Notes: a model not told the origin generated them from the letters alone. Shown: positions 29,019-40,914, counted from the first letter of the stretch. The stretch: 64,000 nucleotides of DNA from an uncultured SAR116 cluster alpha proteobacterium (GCA_902516825.1 CABXZZ010000001.1:43494-107493); one strand, 5' to 3'. Made by a program: numbers and translations.

Positions 29019-32000
29019 TGCCAAAACGAAGCGACATATCATCTATACTAATTATTGGCGCCGGCCCTATAATAATTGGGCAAGCCTGTGAGTTTGATTA
29101 TTCAGGAACCCAAGCTTGCAAGGCGCTTAAAGAAGAGGGATATCGAATTATCCTGATAAATTCTAATCCGGCCACTATAATGACTGACCCTGAGATGGCA
29201 GATGCAACTTATATAGAGCCTATAACTCCTGATATGGTTGCCACGATTATTGCAAAAGAGCGTCCAGATGCCATTCTGGCTACAATGGGTGGTCAGACCG
29301 CACTAAACACAGCTTTAAAGTTACATGAAATGGGCGTTCTCGTAAAATACAATGTGGAGCTTATTGGCGCAAAACCAGACTCTATTAAAAAAGCAGAGGA
29401 TCGCTCTTTATTTAGGTTAGCGATGGACTCAATAGGACTTGAATCAGCGCGTTCTAGTACAATAAGTTCAATTGACGAAGCTGAAGATGCTCTTCGACTA
29501 GTTGGCTTGCCTGCAATTATTCGTCCTTCATTTACGCTTGGCGGTGAAGGTGGTGGAATTGCCTACAATAAGGCCGAATATCTGCAGATAGTGGCTGATG
29601 GATTAAGGCTCTCTCCTGTTAGTGAAGTGCTAATTGAGGAATCACTACTTGGCTGGAAAGAGTTTGAGATGGAGGTCGTACGCGACAAAGCAGATAATTG
29701 TATTATTGTTTGCTCAATTGAAAATGTTGATCCGATGGGTGTACATACCGGTGATTCCATTACAGTTGCCCCTGCACTTACCCTAACCGATAAAGAATAC
29801 CAGGTATTACGGAATGCCTCTATTGCTGTTCTACGGGAAATTGGTGTTGATACTGGTGGCTCTAATGTTCAATTTGCTGTATGTCCTGATACGGGCAGAA
29901 TAATTGTAATTGAAATGAACCCAAGAGTGAGCAGATCATCTGCACTTGCTTCAAAAGTAACTGGATTTCCAATTGCTAAAATTGCTGCAAAACTTGCTGT
30001 GGGTTATACATTAGACGAATTAGCCAACGACATAACCAAAGTAACACCCGCCAGCTTTGAGCCAACAATTGATTATATTGTGACCAAAATTCCGCGCTTT
30101 ACTTTTGAAAAATTTAATGGTGCGGAAGAACACTTATCAACATCAATGAAGTCTGTTGGTGAGGCGATGGCTATAGGGCGAAGTTTTCAAGAGAGTCTGC
30201 AAAAGGCTCTTCGCTCACTTGAAACAGGTTTATCCGGTCTTGATGAAATTGAGATGCCGGTTCGAGCAGTAGACATAAGCAAGGATATTTTATATGGATG
30301 GCTTTCTGAGCAAACACCCGACAGAATTTTGAGAATAGCCCAAGCCATGAGAAGTGGCTTGAGCGTGGATGAAATTAATAAAGCTACAAAATGGGATAAA
30401 TGGTTCCTAAACGAAATTGAGTCTTTAATCAAAATCGAAAATCAACTTGCAAATTTTGGGTTCCCCACAAATAAATCAGAGTTAATGTTCTTAAAATCTG
30501 CAGGCTTTCACGATAAAAGGATTGCACAATTAACCGCTGTAAGTGCGCAAACAGCGATGAACAAACGCCACGAACTAGATGTCCATCCAGTTTTTAAGCG
30601 TATTGACACATGTGCAGCAGAATTTGCCTCTGAGACGGCTTATTTTTACTCGACTTATGAAGTTGGCGATGATGCTGAATGTGAGGCACAACCCTCCAAG
30701 CGAGAGAAAATTGCGATATTAGGTGGAGGCCCAAATAGAATTGGTCAAGGAATAGAATTTGATTATTGTTGCGTTCATGCAGCCTACGCTCTTTCTGAAG
30801 CTGGTTATGAGACCATCATGATTAACTGTAATCCAGAGACTATATCAACAGATTATGATACGTCTGATAGGTTGTATTTTGAGCCCCTAACAGGTGAAGA
30901 TACAATTGAAATCTTGCTCAAAGAGCAGGAAAAAGGGACTCTAAAGGGAGTTATTGTCCAGCTAGGAGGGCAAACACCTCTTAAAATTTCAGGAGATCTA
31001 GAGGCTGCCGGCATCCCCATTTTGGGTACAAGCCCAGATTCGATTGACTTGGCAGAAGACAGAAAAAGGTTTCAACAGCTTATAAATCGTTTATCCTTAA
31101 AACAGCCTGAAAATGGAACAGCTACCTCCTTAGATGAAGCAATTGAAATAGCAAAAAATATTGGTTTGCCCTTAGTTATACGACCATCTTATGTTTTAGG
31201 AGGCAGAGCTATGGAGGTTGTCCACCAAATCTCCGAGTTAGAGCGTTATATGCAAAATGCCGTAGAAGTTTCAGGTGAAAACCCTGTGTTGATTGACCGG
31301 TTCATCGAAAACGCAATTGAAGTTGATGTAGATGCTTTATGTGACTCGAAAGATGTTTATATCGCAGGGGTTATGGAACATATTGAGGAGGCGGGCATTC
31401 ATTCTGGTGACTCTGCCTGCTCACTTCCGCCACAAACACTACCCAACGGTATTCTTGAAAAAATTAAAGAACAAACGCGTACCCTTGCATTTGCACTCAA
31501 TGTGGTTGGATTGATGAATGTACAATTTGCTGTGAAGGATGAGGATGTGTATTTGCTTGAAGTCAATCCAAGAGGAAGCAGAACGGTTCCTTTTGTCGCA
31601 AAAGCTACTGGGAATCCAGTAGCAAAAATCGCAGCAAGAATAATGGCCGGAGAAAAATTATCTTCAATCCCCTTGATGACAGCAAAACAGGAACACGTGG
31701 CTGTAAAAGAGGCTGTTTTCCCGTTTGCACGTTTTCCCGGTGTTGATGTGTTTCTTGGCCCTGAAATGAAATCAACCGGTGAAGTAATGGGTATTGATGA
31801 GGAGTTCGGCATCGCATTCGCTAAAAGCCAATTAGGGGCAGGTTTATATTTGCCTACTTCTGGGACGGTATTTATTTCGATTAAAGATGCTGATAAACCT
31901 GCTTTTGTTGAGATTTGTTATTCACTTATAAAATCTGGTTTGAAAATCTTGGCGACAGATGGAACAACCAAATATCTGAATGAAGCTGGTATACCTGCTA

Positions 32001-32266
32001 GGAGAGTTAACAAGGTTCTTGAGGGGCGGCCACATGCCGTAGATGCCATGCTTTCTGGTGAGATAGACCTTGTTTTTAATACCGCCCACGGTGTTTCATC
32101 TATCCAAGACAGCTTATCACTAAGACAAACAGCGCTTACCAATAAAATCCCATATTATACAACTGTATCAGGTAGTAGAGCAGCTGCTGCGGCTATTCGT
32201 GCATTGCAAACAACCAAACTTTCTGCAAAATCTATTCAAGATCATTTGCAATTAGTAAGTAGCTAA
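29018..32266 (+). CDS. carB: Carbamoyl-phosphate synthase large subunit
   Basis: Two ATP-grasp halves, C-terminal MGS-like domain, 1082 aa. Confidence 0.97.
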   Translation: MPKRSDISSILIIGAGPIIIGQACEFDYSGTQACKALKEEGYRIILINSNPATIMTDPEMADATYIEPITPDMVATIIAKERPDAILATMGGQTALNTALKLHEMGVLVKYNVELIGAKPDSIKKAEDRSLFRLAMDSIGLESARSSTISSIDEAEDALRLVGLPAIIRPSFTLGGEGGGIAYNKAEYLQIVADGLRLSPVSEVLIEESLLGWKEFEMEVVRDKADNCIIVCSIENVDPMGVHTGDSITVAPALTLTDKEYQVLRNASIAVLREIGVDTGGSNVQFAVCPDTGRIIVIEMNPRVSRSSALASKVTGFPIAKIAAKLAVGYTLDELANDITKVTPASFEPTIDYIVTKIPRFTFEKFNGAEEHLSTSMKSVGEAMAIGRSFQESLQKALRSLETGLSGLDEIEMPVRAVDISKDILYGWLSEQTPDRILRIAQAMRSGLSVDEINKATKWDKWFLNEIESLIKIENQLANFGFPTNKSELMFLKSAGFHDKRIAQLTAVSAQTAMNKRHELDVHPVFKRIDTCAAEFASETAYFYSTYEVGDDAECEAQPSKREKIAILGGGPNRIGQGIEFDYCCVHAAYALSEAGYETIMINCNPETISTDYDTSDRLYFEPLTGEDTIEILLKEQEKGTLKGVIVQLGGQTPLKISGDLEAAGIPILGTSPDSIDLAEDRKRFQQLINRLSLKQPENGTATSLDEAIEIAKNIGLPLVIRPSYVLGGRAMEVVHQISELERYMQNAVEVSGENPVLIDRFIENAIEVDVDALCDSKDVYIAGVMEHIEEAGIHSGDSACSLPPQTLPNGILEKIKEQTRTLAFALNVVGLMNVQFAVKDEDVYLLEVNPRGSRTVPFVAKATGNPVAKIAARIMAGEKLSSIPLMTAKQEHVAVKEAVFPFARFPGVDVFLGPEMKSTGEVMGIDEEFGIAFAKSQLGAGLYLPTSGTVFISIKDADKPAFVEICYSLIKSGLKILATDGTTKYLNEAGIPARRVNKVLEGRPHAVDAMLSGEIDLVFNTAHGVSSIQDSLSLRQTALTNKIPYYTTVSGSRAAAAAIRALQTTKLSAKSIQDHLQLVSS

Positions 32267-32357
32267 AAAGACACAAAGCCTAGACGATTAAATTGAATCA
32301 CTTTAGTATGATTATTTTAATGTCGGTACTATATTCCAAAGTGATAAGAGGCCTAAT

Positions 32358-32840
32358 ATGGAAAAAATTCCATTTACGCAAGGTGGATTGGACAAAACAA
32401 AGTCAGAATTGCACCAGCTTAAAAATGTTGAAAGACAACAAGTTATTCGTGCAATTGCGGATGCAAGAGAACATGGTGATTTGTCCGAAAACGCTGAATA
32501 TCATGCCGCTCGTGAACGTCAATCTTTTATTGAGGGTCGAATCAAAGAGCTAGAAGATGTGACAAGTCGTGCTGAAGTAATTGATGCCAGCAGAATAACG
32601 GGCAAGACGGTCACATTCGGAGTTACGGTTGTTATTATAGATGAACTTACAGATGTGAAGTATAGCTACTCTATCGTTGGTCCATATGAAGCGAAACTTG
32701 AAGATCGGAAAATCTCAACTGCTTCCCCAATCGCTAAAGGTCTAATCGGCAAGCAAGTTGGAGATTCTGTTGAAGTCCAGACCCCACGTGGTCCGCATCC
32801 TTATGAAATTTTATCCATCAGCGTTTACGATGGTAATTAA
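32358..32840 (+). CDS. greA: Transcription elongation factor GreA
   Basis: ADAREHGDLSENAEYHAARERQSFIEGRIKELED. Confidence 0.95.
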   Translation: MEKIPFTQGGLDKTKSELHQLKNVERQQVIRAIADAREHGDLSENAEYHAARERQSFIEGRIKELEDVTSRAEVIDASRITGKTVTFGVTVVIIDELTDVKYSYSIVGPYEAKLEDRKISTASPIAKGLIGKQVGDSVEVQTPRGPHPYEILSISVYDGN

Positions 32841-32877
32841 AAAAAACCTGTTGGCTTTTAGTTTTTAGTTAAATTAT

Positions 32878-33354
32878 CTAATCCTTCAAAGGAACGCCAG
32901 GCAAATCTTTTTCAGACCTTATTGAAAGAGCTGATTTAACGTGGCTTACATTAGGCGCGGGTGTAAGCTTACTTGTAAGAAACTTCTGAAAATCATCCCA
33001 ATCAGTCGATACAATTTTCAGCAAGAAATCAATTTCTCCCATAAGCATATGGCATTCTCTTACCTCTTCCCAGCTTGCAACCATCTCCTCAAATTTCTTT
33101 AAATCTGCTTCTGCCTGACTAGTAAGCCCCACAAAAGCAAAAACAGTGACAGTATATCCTACTGATTCGGGGTCTATTTCAGCGTTGTAGCCAAGGATTA
33201 TACCGGCATCTTCAAGAGCACGCACACGCCGTAAACATGGAGGCGCAGATATCCCAGCATTCTTAGCAAGCTCTACATTGCTTAATCTCCCATTTTTTTG
33301 AAGATCATACAAAATTTGTCTATCAACTTTATCTATCTTGTGCTTTTTTACCAT
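32878..33354 (-). CDS. Lrp/AsnC family transcriptional regulator
   Basis: LDKVDRQILYDLQKNGRLSNVELAKNAGISAPPCLRRVRALEDAGII-type N-terminus. Confidence 0.93.
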   Translation of the reverse strand: MVKKHKIDKVDRQILYDLQKNGRLSNVELAKNAGISAPPCLRRVRALEDAGIILGYNAEIDPESVGYTVTVFAFVGLTSQAEADLKKFEEMVASWEEVRECHMLMGEIDFLLKIVSTDWDDFQKFLTSKLTPAPNVSHVKSALSIRSEKDLPGVPLKD

Positions 33355-33466
33355 AAACTTAATCCCTGTTTGATTTTCAAATCATAAATAGTTAAACCAG
33401 TTCACGCAAGAATATTACAAAATTGAGTGTAAATTTGTTTACTAGAACAAAAGTTAGTGAAAAAAC

Positions 33467-34450
33467 ATGTCTGACAACAGCAAAGTAAAATCATGTTGGA
33501 TTGTAACAGATGGAACTACCGGCATGCTAAAACAGTCCATCGCTGTTGCAAAATCCTTGAATATTGAGCCTGCTATACTGCAGGCAGTTCCAACGCCAAT
33601 TCTGCGATTATTTCCAACTCTTGCCAAAATACCCACTTGGAGACTTACAATGGGTCGCAGCCCAAGCTGGATAAAAGGACCTTTCCCTGATTATATTATT
33701 AGCTGTGGGCGCAGGATGGCTGGATTATCAATTGGTTTGCGCCGAATATCGAAAGGTAGAAGTAAAACTATTCATATACAAGATCCACGCATTTCACCTG
33801 ATAATTTTGATGTGCTGGTTGTACCATCCCATGATAGAATAGCAGCTTTGGAAAAGAACTTTTCTAATCTTGTAATTTCTACAGGCTCATTAAGCTGGCT
33901 TGTTAAAAAACAGATACTGGCAGGTAAATCAAATATGGTTGAACGCTTTGGGCCGTTAGATACCCCCCAAATAGTAGTAATGCTTGGGGGAAATAATAAG
34001 CGCTATAGTCTATCCTCTTCCATTATTGACAAAGTGGCTCATAACATAATTGACTATGCGCGACGAAACAATTCAAGACTTATCATCATCCCCTCTCGGC
34101 GCACACCGAAAAAAGCACGAATGCTCTTCGAAAAACTTGATGAAGAAAAAAAACATATTTTCTGGGATGGTGAGCACGGAAACCCGTATCCTGACATTTT
34201 CTCTATCGCAGATGAAATTATTGTAACTTCAGATTCTGTAAACATGGTCACTGAGGCGTGCCTTCTTGGAAAGCCAGTTATTATTGCTCATTGGGGGCAA
34301 GAGCATGGAAGGCTTGCTAAATTTCATGAAATAATGAATGATCGTGGTTTCACAAGACCGCTTTCACAAACAGAAGAGCTGTTTGAGCCGAAAATACTTA
34401 ATCAGATGCCTCATATTGCAAGGAAAATAAATGCCATTTTAGATAGATGA
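33467..34450 (+). CDS. Mitochondrial fission ELM1 family protein
   Basis: ELM1-like features (WIVTDGTTGMLKQSIAVAKSL, PDYIISCGRRMAGLSIGLRR, VTSDSVNMVTEACLLGKPV). Confidence 0.8.
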   Translation: MSDNSKVKSCWIVTDGTTGMLKQSIAVAKSLNIEPAILQAVPTPILRLFPTLAKIPTWRLTMGRSPSWIKGPFPDYIISCGRRMAGLSIGLRRISKGRSKTIHIQDPRISPDNFDVLVVPSHDRIAALEKNFSNLVISTGSLSWLVKKQILAGKSNMVERFGPLDTPQIVVMLGGNNKRYSLSSSIIDKVAHNIIDYARRNNSRLIIIPSRRTPKKARMLFEKLDEEKKHIFWDGEHGNPYPDIFSIADEIIVTSDSVNMVTEACLLGKPVIIAHWGQEHGRLAKFHEIMNDRGFTRPLSQTEELFEPKILNQMPHIARKINAILDR

Positions 34451-34678
34451 GCTTTAATAATACCTATTCATATAAAGTTTGTTATGCTGGTAATCTTTGA
34501 ATATCTTGCTAGTATTTGATGTCTAATAATCTCTTTCAAAAATACCTCTCAGATGCTAGACTTAATCTTTGTTAAGCATGATTAGCTTTGTGAGAAGCGC
34601 ATTTGAATAAAAAACACGACTCTGGGTTTCAAATTTGGGTAAAAATTTTTCTCAAATTGATATTGAACTGACCAGATA

Positions 34679-35620
34679 ATGATTATTTCCATTTTAATGC
34701 TTGCAAGTGGTCTTATTATATTGCTAACTGCTGCTCATGTTATAATCCCAGGCACGATATCGGTAGCCTATTATTTTCGTGTTCCTGCGAATGTTTTGGC
34801 TGTTCTTTTAATCGCAGCTGGAACTTCCGCCCCTGAATTAATAGTTGCAATACAGGCTGGCTTGAACGGGACGCCTCAGATTGTTTGGGGAAATATCGTT
34901 GGCTCAAACATTACCAATATCTTAGTCGTCTTAAGCATCGCTGGTTTGTTTTTTCCAATTGCCACAACCGATAATGCAACAAAAAGAGATATGATAATTT
35001 TGTTGTCTATCAGTGCTATTATAACGATATCAACCTATAATTTTTTTTCTCTCCCACTATTAGTCAGCATCCTATTAATTATAATTCTTGCTTTTTATAC
35101 ACTATTTTTAGTTCGGTTAAAACCAGATGAAGAGGAAGCGGAAAAAAACACTGAAGACAGTAAACTGTCATTTAAGCGCTCACTAATATATTGTGTTGCT
35201 GGCATCGCTGGCCTTGTACTTGGAGCCGATTTGATGGTAGACGCAGCTGTTGAACTTGCGGTTAAACTTTCCATCTCAAAAACCGTAATCGGACTAACCA
35301 TTATTGCATTTGGAACGTCTCTTCCAGAAATAGCAGCTGCAATTGCGAGTTTGTTCCACCGAAGAATTGATATGGCACTCGGAAGTATTATTGGCTCCAA
35401 CATATTCAACATTGTTGCAGGATTGGGTATCACTCGGCTTGTAAGTGAACTTCCAGTAACAAACGAAATTCTGGTAACTGGAATGCCAATAATGATTTTA
35501 TCAACTCTAATATTAGCACTGTTGATTTTTTTAAAACAGCCATTAGGAAAGATTATAAGCATCTGTTTTTTAGTAATTTATTGCTTGTTTTTATGGCTAA
35601 ACTTGGCCATTGGTATTTAA
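34679..35620 (+). CDS. Calcium/sodium antiporter (CaCA family)
   Basis: Two homologous halves: GTSAPELIVAIQAG...NIVGSNITNIL and GTSLPEIAAAIAS...SIIGSNIFNI. Confidence 0.9.
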   Translation: MIISILMLASGLIILLTAAHVIIPGTISVAYYFRVPANVLAVLLIAAGTSAPELIVAIQAGLNGTPQIVWGNIVGSNITNILVVLSIAGLFFPIATTDNATKRDMIILLSISAIITISTYNFFSLPLLVSILLIIILAFYTLFLVRLKPDEEEAEKNTEDSKLSFKRSLIYCVAGIAGLVLGADLMVDAAVELAVKLSISKTVIGLTIIAFGTSLPEIAAAIASLFHRRIDMALGSIIGSNIFNIVAGLGITRLVSELPVTNEILVTGMPIMILSTLILALLIFLKQPLGKIISICFLVIYCLFLWLNLAIGI

Positions 35621-35851
35621 AAATACCCATATGTATATACTATTTTTAAAAAATATCTGTTTAAAACAAAAAGTTGTTCACATCTATAAATACAAATTAC
35701 AAATATGTTATAATTTGTTACTTTTTTTTAAGCACACCTTCTTGACAAGACTTAACTATCTGTTTTATATAACTTTATTATTGTTGCCTAATATTTAAGC
35801 AAACAAGTTAAAATGCCTTATTTCTGCGGTTTATTGGAGTAAAAAACATTC

Positions 35852-35886
35852 TTATCAACAACCTTATCCACAGCTAAAGTGGATAA
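35852..35886. other. Cluster of three DnaA-box-like 9-mers
   Basis: TTATCAACA (35852), TTATCCACA (35864), AGTGGATAA (35878; reverse complement TTATCCACT). Confidence 0.55.
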
Positions 35887-36058
35887 AAACAGTGACACCA
35901 TTTTAAATTCTGATTCGCCTATTAATTGCTTTGAAATAATCGACGAGACTCAGTTGATAAAAGAGGGAAATTATAAAATTAATTAAGAAAGTTACATACT
36001 GTATTGAAAACGAAATATTTTATTAATATTGCATTTGCAATCATCTATGAGGTCTAAG

Positions 36059-37939
36059 ATGTCGCCTGAAATAATAGAGGTCAAGAGTGGATTAGACTAT
36101 ATAAAGAGTCAGGTTAAACACTTGCCGAAAAAGCCGGGTGTATACCGAATGTTCGATTCAGATGGGCAAGCTCTTTATGTGGGCAAGGCAAAATGGCTTT
36201 CTTCCAGAGTGACAAGCTACACACATCCAAACAGACTAACAAATAGGCTTCTTCGGATGGTTGCAGAAACACGACATCTTGAAATTACAGTTACCCACTC
36301 AGAAGTTGAGGCCTTACTGTTAGAGGCTAATCTAATCAAAAAACTCAAACCTCGTTATAATATCTTGCTTAAAGATGATAAAAGTTTTGCCTATATAATG
36401 GTAACTGAAGACCACGAGTTCCCACAATTAACAAAACATAGGGGAATACAGCGAAAGGCTGCTAGCTATTATGGTCCATTTGCATCTGCGAGGTCTGTAA
36501 ATAAAACACTAACATCATTATCGCGTGCTTTTTTATTACGTAATTGCAGTGATTCCTTCTTCACTTCAAGGACACGACCTTGTCTGCAATATCAGATAAA
36601 GAGGTGCACTGCCCCATGTGTGGACAAGGTAACTAAAACTGAATATGGGAAACAAGTAATAGCGGCAAAGCAATTTCTATCCGGTTATTCTGGTAAGGTA
36701 CAGCACGACTACGCAACACAAATGCAAAATGCATCTGATGCGTTGAAGTTCGAAACGGCAGCTATCTGGCGAAATCGTATCAAAGCGCTTACCGCCATTC
36801 AGGCAAATCAAGATATTAATCTTAAATCTCTGAAGGAGGCTGATATAATTGCAGCCTCCATTTCTGGCGGCATATGCTGCGTTCAGGTCTTTTTTGTCCG
36901 GAACGCAAGCAATTATGGTAACACGGCATTCTTTCCCAGGACAAACGCCTCTGAGGAAATAAAATCAGTTCTCACTGCTTTCATTGGACAGTTTTATAGT
37001 AACAAAATCCCGGCCAGCTTAATTCTGGTAAGTGAGCTTCCTAATGAAGTCGAATTGCTAGAATCTGCCTTATCAAAACAGTCTGAGAGTAAAATTGAGA
37101 TCTCAAAACCAGAGCGTGGCGACAGACGGAAAATAATGACTATGGCGGTAAAAAATGCCGAAGAGGCAATAGCACGCAAGCTTGCCGACACAGCCTCTCA
37201 GCGCATATTACTAGATGAGCTAACCGATATATTGAAGCTTGACAAGCCCCCTCGTCGCATAGAAATATATGATAACTCACACTTTCAAGGCGTATTTCCT
37301 GTAGGTGCAATGGTTGTAGCTACGCCTGATGGGTTTGTGAAATCTTCTTATCGAAAATTTAATATGCGAAATGAAGGTAAATATCCCGTCCAAGATGGCG
37401 ATGATTTCGCCATGATGAGGCAGATGATATTTCGACGCTTTGATCGAGCACTGAAAATTGATCCTAATCGTGAGACTGCTAATTGGCCAGATCTTTTGTT
37501 GATCGATGGTGGCAAAGGACAAATCAATGCTGTATATGAAGTATTATACGAACTTGGAATTGAGGACATAACAGCGATTGGTGTTTCAAAAGGACCCGAT
37601 AGAAACGCGGGAAGAGAGCAGTTCCATAAAAGAGGCGAGGAAAGTTTTACCCTGCAACCAGATAGCCCAGCCATGCATTATCTACAGCGGTTGAGAGATG
37701 AAGCACATCGATTTGCTATAGGTAGTCATCGTACACAACATGCTAAAGCGCAGTTCAAAAATCCTTTAGATAATGTGCCAGGTATCGGATCTAAACGAAA
37801 AAAAGCACTCCTTAACCATTTTGGATCTGCGCGCTCTATCACCGTTGCAGGTATTAAGGATTTAAAAGCAGTTGATGGGATATCTGCAAACATCGCCCAA
37901 CAAATATATGACTGGTTCCATAGCCAGGATAAAAGATAA
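36059..37939 (+). CDS. uvrC: Excinuclease ABC subunit C
   Basis: KKPGVYRMFDSDGQALYVGKAKWLSSRV; HhH region at C-terminus; ATG 36059 chosen. Confidence 0.95.
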   Translation: MSPEIIEVKSGLDYIKSQVKHLPKKPGVYRMFDSDGQALYVGKAKWLSSRVTSYTHPNRLTNRLLRMVAETRHLEITVTHSEVEALLLEANLIKKLKPRYNILLKDDKSFAYIMVTEDHEFPQLTKHRGIQRKAASYYGPFASARSVNKTLTSLSRAFLLRNCSDSFFTSRTRPCLQYQIKRCTAPCVDKVTKTEYGKQVIAAKQFLSGYSGKVQHDYATQMQNASDALKFETAAIWRNRIKALTAIQANQDINLKSLKEADIIAASISGGICCVQVFFVRNASNYGNTAFFPRTNASEEIKSVLTAFIGQFYSNKIPASLILVSELPNEVELLESALSKQSESKIEISKPERGDRRKIMTMAVKNAEEAIARKLADTASQRILLDELTDILKLDKPPRRIEIYDNSHFQGVFPVGAMVVATPDGFVKSSYRKFNMRNEGKYPVQDGDDFAMMRQMIFRRFDRALKIDPNRETANWPDLLLIDGGKGQINAVYEVLYELGIEDITAIGVSKGPDRNAGREQFHKRGEESFTLQPDSPAMHYLQRLRDEAHRFAIGSHRTQHAKAQFKNPLDNVPGIGSKRKKALLNHFGSARSITVAGIKDLKAVDGISANIAQQIYDWFHSQDKR

Positions 37940-38118
37940 TTCAAAAGATATTTTGTACCATCATGATTATCTTTAATTATAATTTATCACTCTTTCTAAT
38001 CGGCTATTTTACGCCATTGAAGAAGATAACCTGTTATGAGATGATATGAAAAAGCGCGAGTAGCATTATTAGCTAAACTAAGTAATAACACTCTTTATGT
38101 TTTTTTTCTGAGAGAGAA

Positions 38119-38670
38119 ATGAACTTTCCCAATTTACTGACAATTCTAAGAATAATTGTGGCTCCCATTATAGCTATCCTTGTTTGGAGAGAAACCAGCA
38201 ACGGACAACTAATTATCGCATTTTTGCTTTTTTGTGTCGCGGGCCTAACTGATTGGCTAGATGGTTATGCTGCAAGAAAATTTAAGATAGAATCCCATCT
38301 AGGTAGGATCTTAGACCCCATTGCAGATAAAGTGCTACTTGCCTGTGTTTTATTAGCGCTTGCGTCACATCATACCAGAGATTGGCTGTTTATTGCTCCA
38401 GCACTAATTATTTTTCTGAGAGAATTCTTAATATCTGGCTTTCGAGAATACATGTCTAAAGAGGGTATTGTTATAAATGTATCCAAGTTGGCAAAATGGA
38501 AAACAACACTGCAACTCTTTGCTGTTGGACTCATTATTCTTTCCATGATTTTCTCCGAAAACGAGTTTGTTTACCGCACAAGCATTGCCACTTTGTGGCT
38601 AAGCGCCATTGTTACAATACAAACAGCCTACGATTATCTTAAACTGAGTTTATCAAAGCTTAAAGAATAG
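38119..38670 (+). CDS. pgsA: CDP-diacylglycerol--glycerol-3-phosphate 3-phosphatidyltransferase
   Basis: CDP-alcohol phosphotransferase motif TDWLDGYAARKFKIESHLGRILDPIADK. Confidence 0.92.
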   Translation: MNFPNLLTILRIIVAPIIAILVWRETSNGQLIIAFLLFCVAGLTDWLDGYAARKFKIESHLGRILDPIADKVLLACVLLALASHHTRDWLFIAPALIIFLREFLISGFREYMSKEGIVINVSKLAKWKTTLQLFAVGLIILSMIFSENEFVYRTSIATLWLSAIVTIQTAYDYLKLSLSKLKE

Positions 38671-38724
38671 CACTTCAACCTTACTAGAGAATATATATTA
38701 TCGCCTATAGAGCCCAATTTTTTT

Positions 38725-39600
38725 CTACGTGTTTGTTATATTCGTATACGCTTCAACCAGAGTTCTACAAGCTGTGTCTGGTTTAAAATTGTAATCACCA
38801 ATTTTTGAAACGGGCGTGATTTCAGCTGCTGTTCCGGTAAGAAAGGCCTCCTTCGCATTTTCCAACTCGTTTGGCATAATGTGCCTCTCGACTACCTGTA
38901 AGCCAGCTTGCTTTGCAAGTTCTATAACCGTTCTTCTTGTTATCCCATCTAAAAAACAATCTGCTTTCGGAGTATGAATTTTCCCGTCATTCATTATAAA
39001 GAATATGTTCGCCCCAGTTGCCTCTGCAACATAACCACGATAATCAAGCATTAATGCGTCCTGATATCCTTTTCTCTCAGCTGTATGTTTAGCAAGTGTG
39101 CAAATCATGTAAAGGCCAGCGGCCTTGGCTTGGACAGGCGCCGATTCTGGGGATGGCCTGCGCCATTGTGCAATATCTAAGGTAATACCCCTCATCTTTG
39201 TTTCTGGGTCAAAATAACTTGGCCATTGCCATGCTGCCACACCAACATGAGTTGTTGTTTTTTGCGCCGAGATTGCCATCATCTCGGACCCGCGCCAACA
39301 AAATGGTCGCAAATATCCGTCAGAAATTTCATTTGCATCTAGTACTTGGTATTTTATTTCTTCCATTTCCTCATCTGACATTGGCAAGTCGAAATCAAGA
39401 AAATTACAAGATGCTCTCAGCCTTGCCGTATGTTCAGCAGATTTAAAAATAGTTCCATTATACGAGCGCTCCCCCTCAAAAACTGAAGAGGCGTAATGTA
39501 AACCGTGACATAAGGTATGTGTTTTTGCCTCACGCCAGGGCACCATTTGCCCATCTAACCAAATAAATCCATCTCTATCGTCAAATGGGATGAGAGCCAT
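38725..39600 (-). CDS. ilvE: Branched-chain amino acid aminotransferase
   Basis: LHYASSVFEGERSYNG, EATGANIFFIMNDGKIHTP, FLDGITRRTVIELA. Confidence 0.93.
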   Translation of the reverse strand: MALIPFDDRDGFIWLDGQMVPWREAKTHTLCHGLHYASSVFEGERSYNGTIFKSAEHTARLRASCNFLDFDLPMSDEEMEEIKYQVLDANEISDGYLRPFCWRGSEMMAISAQKTTTHVGVAAWQWPSYFDPETKMRGITLDIAQWRRPSPESAPVQAKAAGLYMICTLAKHTAERKGYQDALMLDYRGYVAEATGANIFFIMNDGKIHTPKADCFLDGITRRTVIELAKQAGLQVVERHIMPNELENAKEAFLTGTAAEITPVSKIGDYNFKPDTACRTLVEAYTNITNT

Positions 39601-39722
39601 GCCAATTTCCTCGTCTTTATATTATTACAAAAATTATTTGTGTAGCAACGGGTATGGAATAAAATAATCTAAATCCATAACAATACTTTATTTTTCTATC
39701 AGGATCAGTATTATTGGTCAAC

Positions 39723-40217
39723 ATGGCTGACATAAAATCATCTCAAAAAGCATTATTCCTTCGTAGGGAAACATTAAAGCGCGGAATAGAGTTGCTGTTT
39801 TATGCTTATCGTGATTTTACAAAAGAGGCTGATTCTATATTATCTGAGATAGGATTGGGGCGCGCTCATCACCGTGTAATTTACTTTGTAGGCAAATATT
39901 CTGGCATGACGGTGAGTGATTTATTGAGTATCTTGCTAATTACCAAGCAAAGCCTGTCACGTGTGTTGTCACATCTGATATCAGAGGGATATGTTCAACA
40001 ACAGGTAGGTGAAACGGACAAACGTCAACGATTGTTGTTTCTCACTTCGAAAGGCGTTGAGCTAGAAGCGCGTTTGACTGATATTCAATGCAAAAGATTT
40101 GCGAATGCGTACCTTCAATCTGGTGCAAGTGATGTTGCTGGCTTTGAGCAAGTGCTAAATGCCCTTTTGGACAAACAAATTGCGAACCATAAAAAAAGCA
40201 AAAACGAATATGGCTAA
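39723..40217 (+). CDS. MarR family transcriptional regulator
   Basis: wHTH pattern (GMTVSDLLSILLITKQSLSRVLSHLISEGYVQQQVGETDKRQRLLFLT). Confidence 0.85.
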   Translation: MADIKSSQKALFLRRETLKRGIELLFYAYRDFTKEADSILSEIGLGRAHHRVIYFVGKYSGMTVSDLLSILLITKQSLSRVLSHLISEGYVQQQVGETDKRQRLLFLTSKGVELEARLTDIQCKRFANAYLQSGASDVAGFEQVLNALLDKQIANHKKSKNEYG

Positions 40218-40914
40218 TCCCACAGATTCCAGATCGCATATACTAGTTGTTGACGATGATCAGCGACTATTAGAGCTTCTAAAAAAATTTTTAGAGGAAA
40301 GCGGATTTCGCGTTACAGGCGCAAGTGATACAAAACAAGCAAACGCTTATATGAATGGCATTCACTTTGATTTACTTGTGATTGATATTATGATGCCTGG
40401 AAAAACAGGAATTGAATGGCTTGTTGAGTTAAGAGAAAATACAGCCATACCGGCTATTTTTCTTACTGCCCTTGGCGAAACTGAAGAAAGAATAGATGGT
40501 CTTTCTGCTGGCGCGGATGACTATCTTCCAAAACCTTTTGAGCCTCGAGAACTTATATTAAGAATAACGCGCATACTTGAACGCTCAATGACAACATCTT
40601 ACGGATATAGTGATATTATATTCGGAAACTTTGTTTTTAATTTAGAAAGTAGGAAATTATCTAAAGACGAGATACTTATTCATTTAACCACCTCCGAGCA
40701 GGATTTACTTAGCTGTTTTGCAAATAACCCTAATAAAACCCTATCCAGGGAAAATTTAATTGAGCTTCTTGAAGAGCGAATGAAAGGCAGGTCTATAGAT
40801 GTGGCTATTGCTAGATTGCGCTCGAAAATTGAAAAAGACCCTAAGCAACCTTATTATCTTACTACAGTAAGAAATCTGGGTTGGCGGTTACAAATAGATA
40901 AAGTGATTGGTTAA
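40210..40914 (+). CDS. OmpR-family response regulator
   Basis: REC domain and winged-helix DNA-binding domain; start overlaps the MarR gene by 8 nt. Confidence 0.93.
   Translation: MANPTDSRSHILVVDDDQRLLELLKKFLEESGFRVTGASDTKQANAYMNGIHFDLLVIDIMMPGKTGIEWLVELRENTAIPAIFLTALGETEERIDGLSAGADDYLPKPFEPRELILRITRILERSMTTSYGYSDIIFGNFVFNLESRKLSKDEILIHLTTSEQDLLSCFANNPNKTLSRENLIELLEERMKGRSIDVAIARLRSKIEKDPKQPYYLTTVRNLGWRLQIDKVIG

Noticed and set aside
31399-31812. 137-aa minus-strand ORF
   Set aside because: Antisense to carB.
36027-36040. Palindrome ATTGCA-TT-TGCAAT upstream of uvrC
   Set aside because: Too short and AT-rich to support an operator; no match to an alphaproteobacterial LexA box (GTTC-N7-GTTC).
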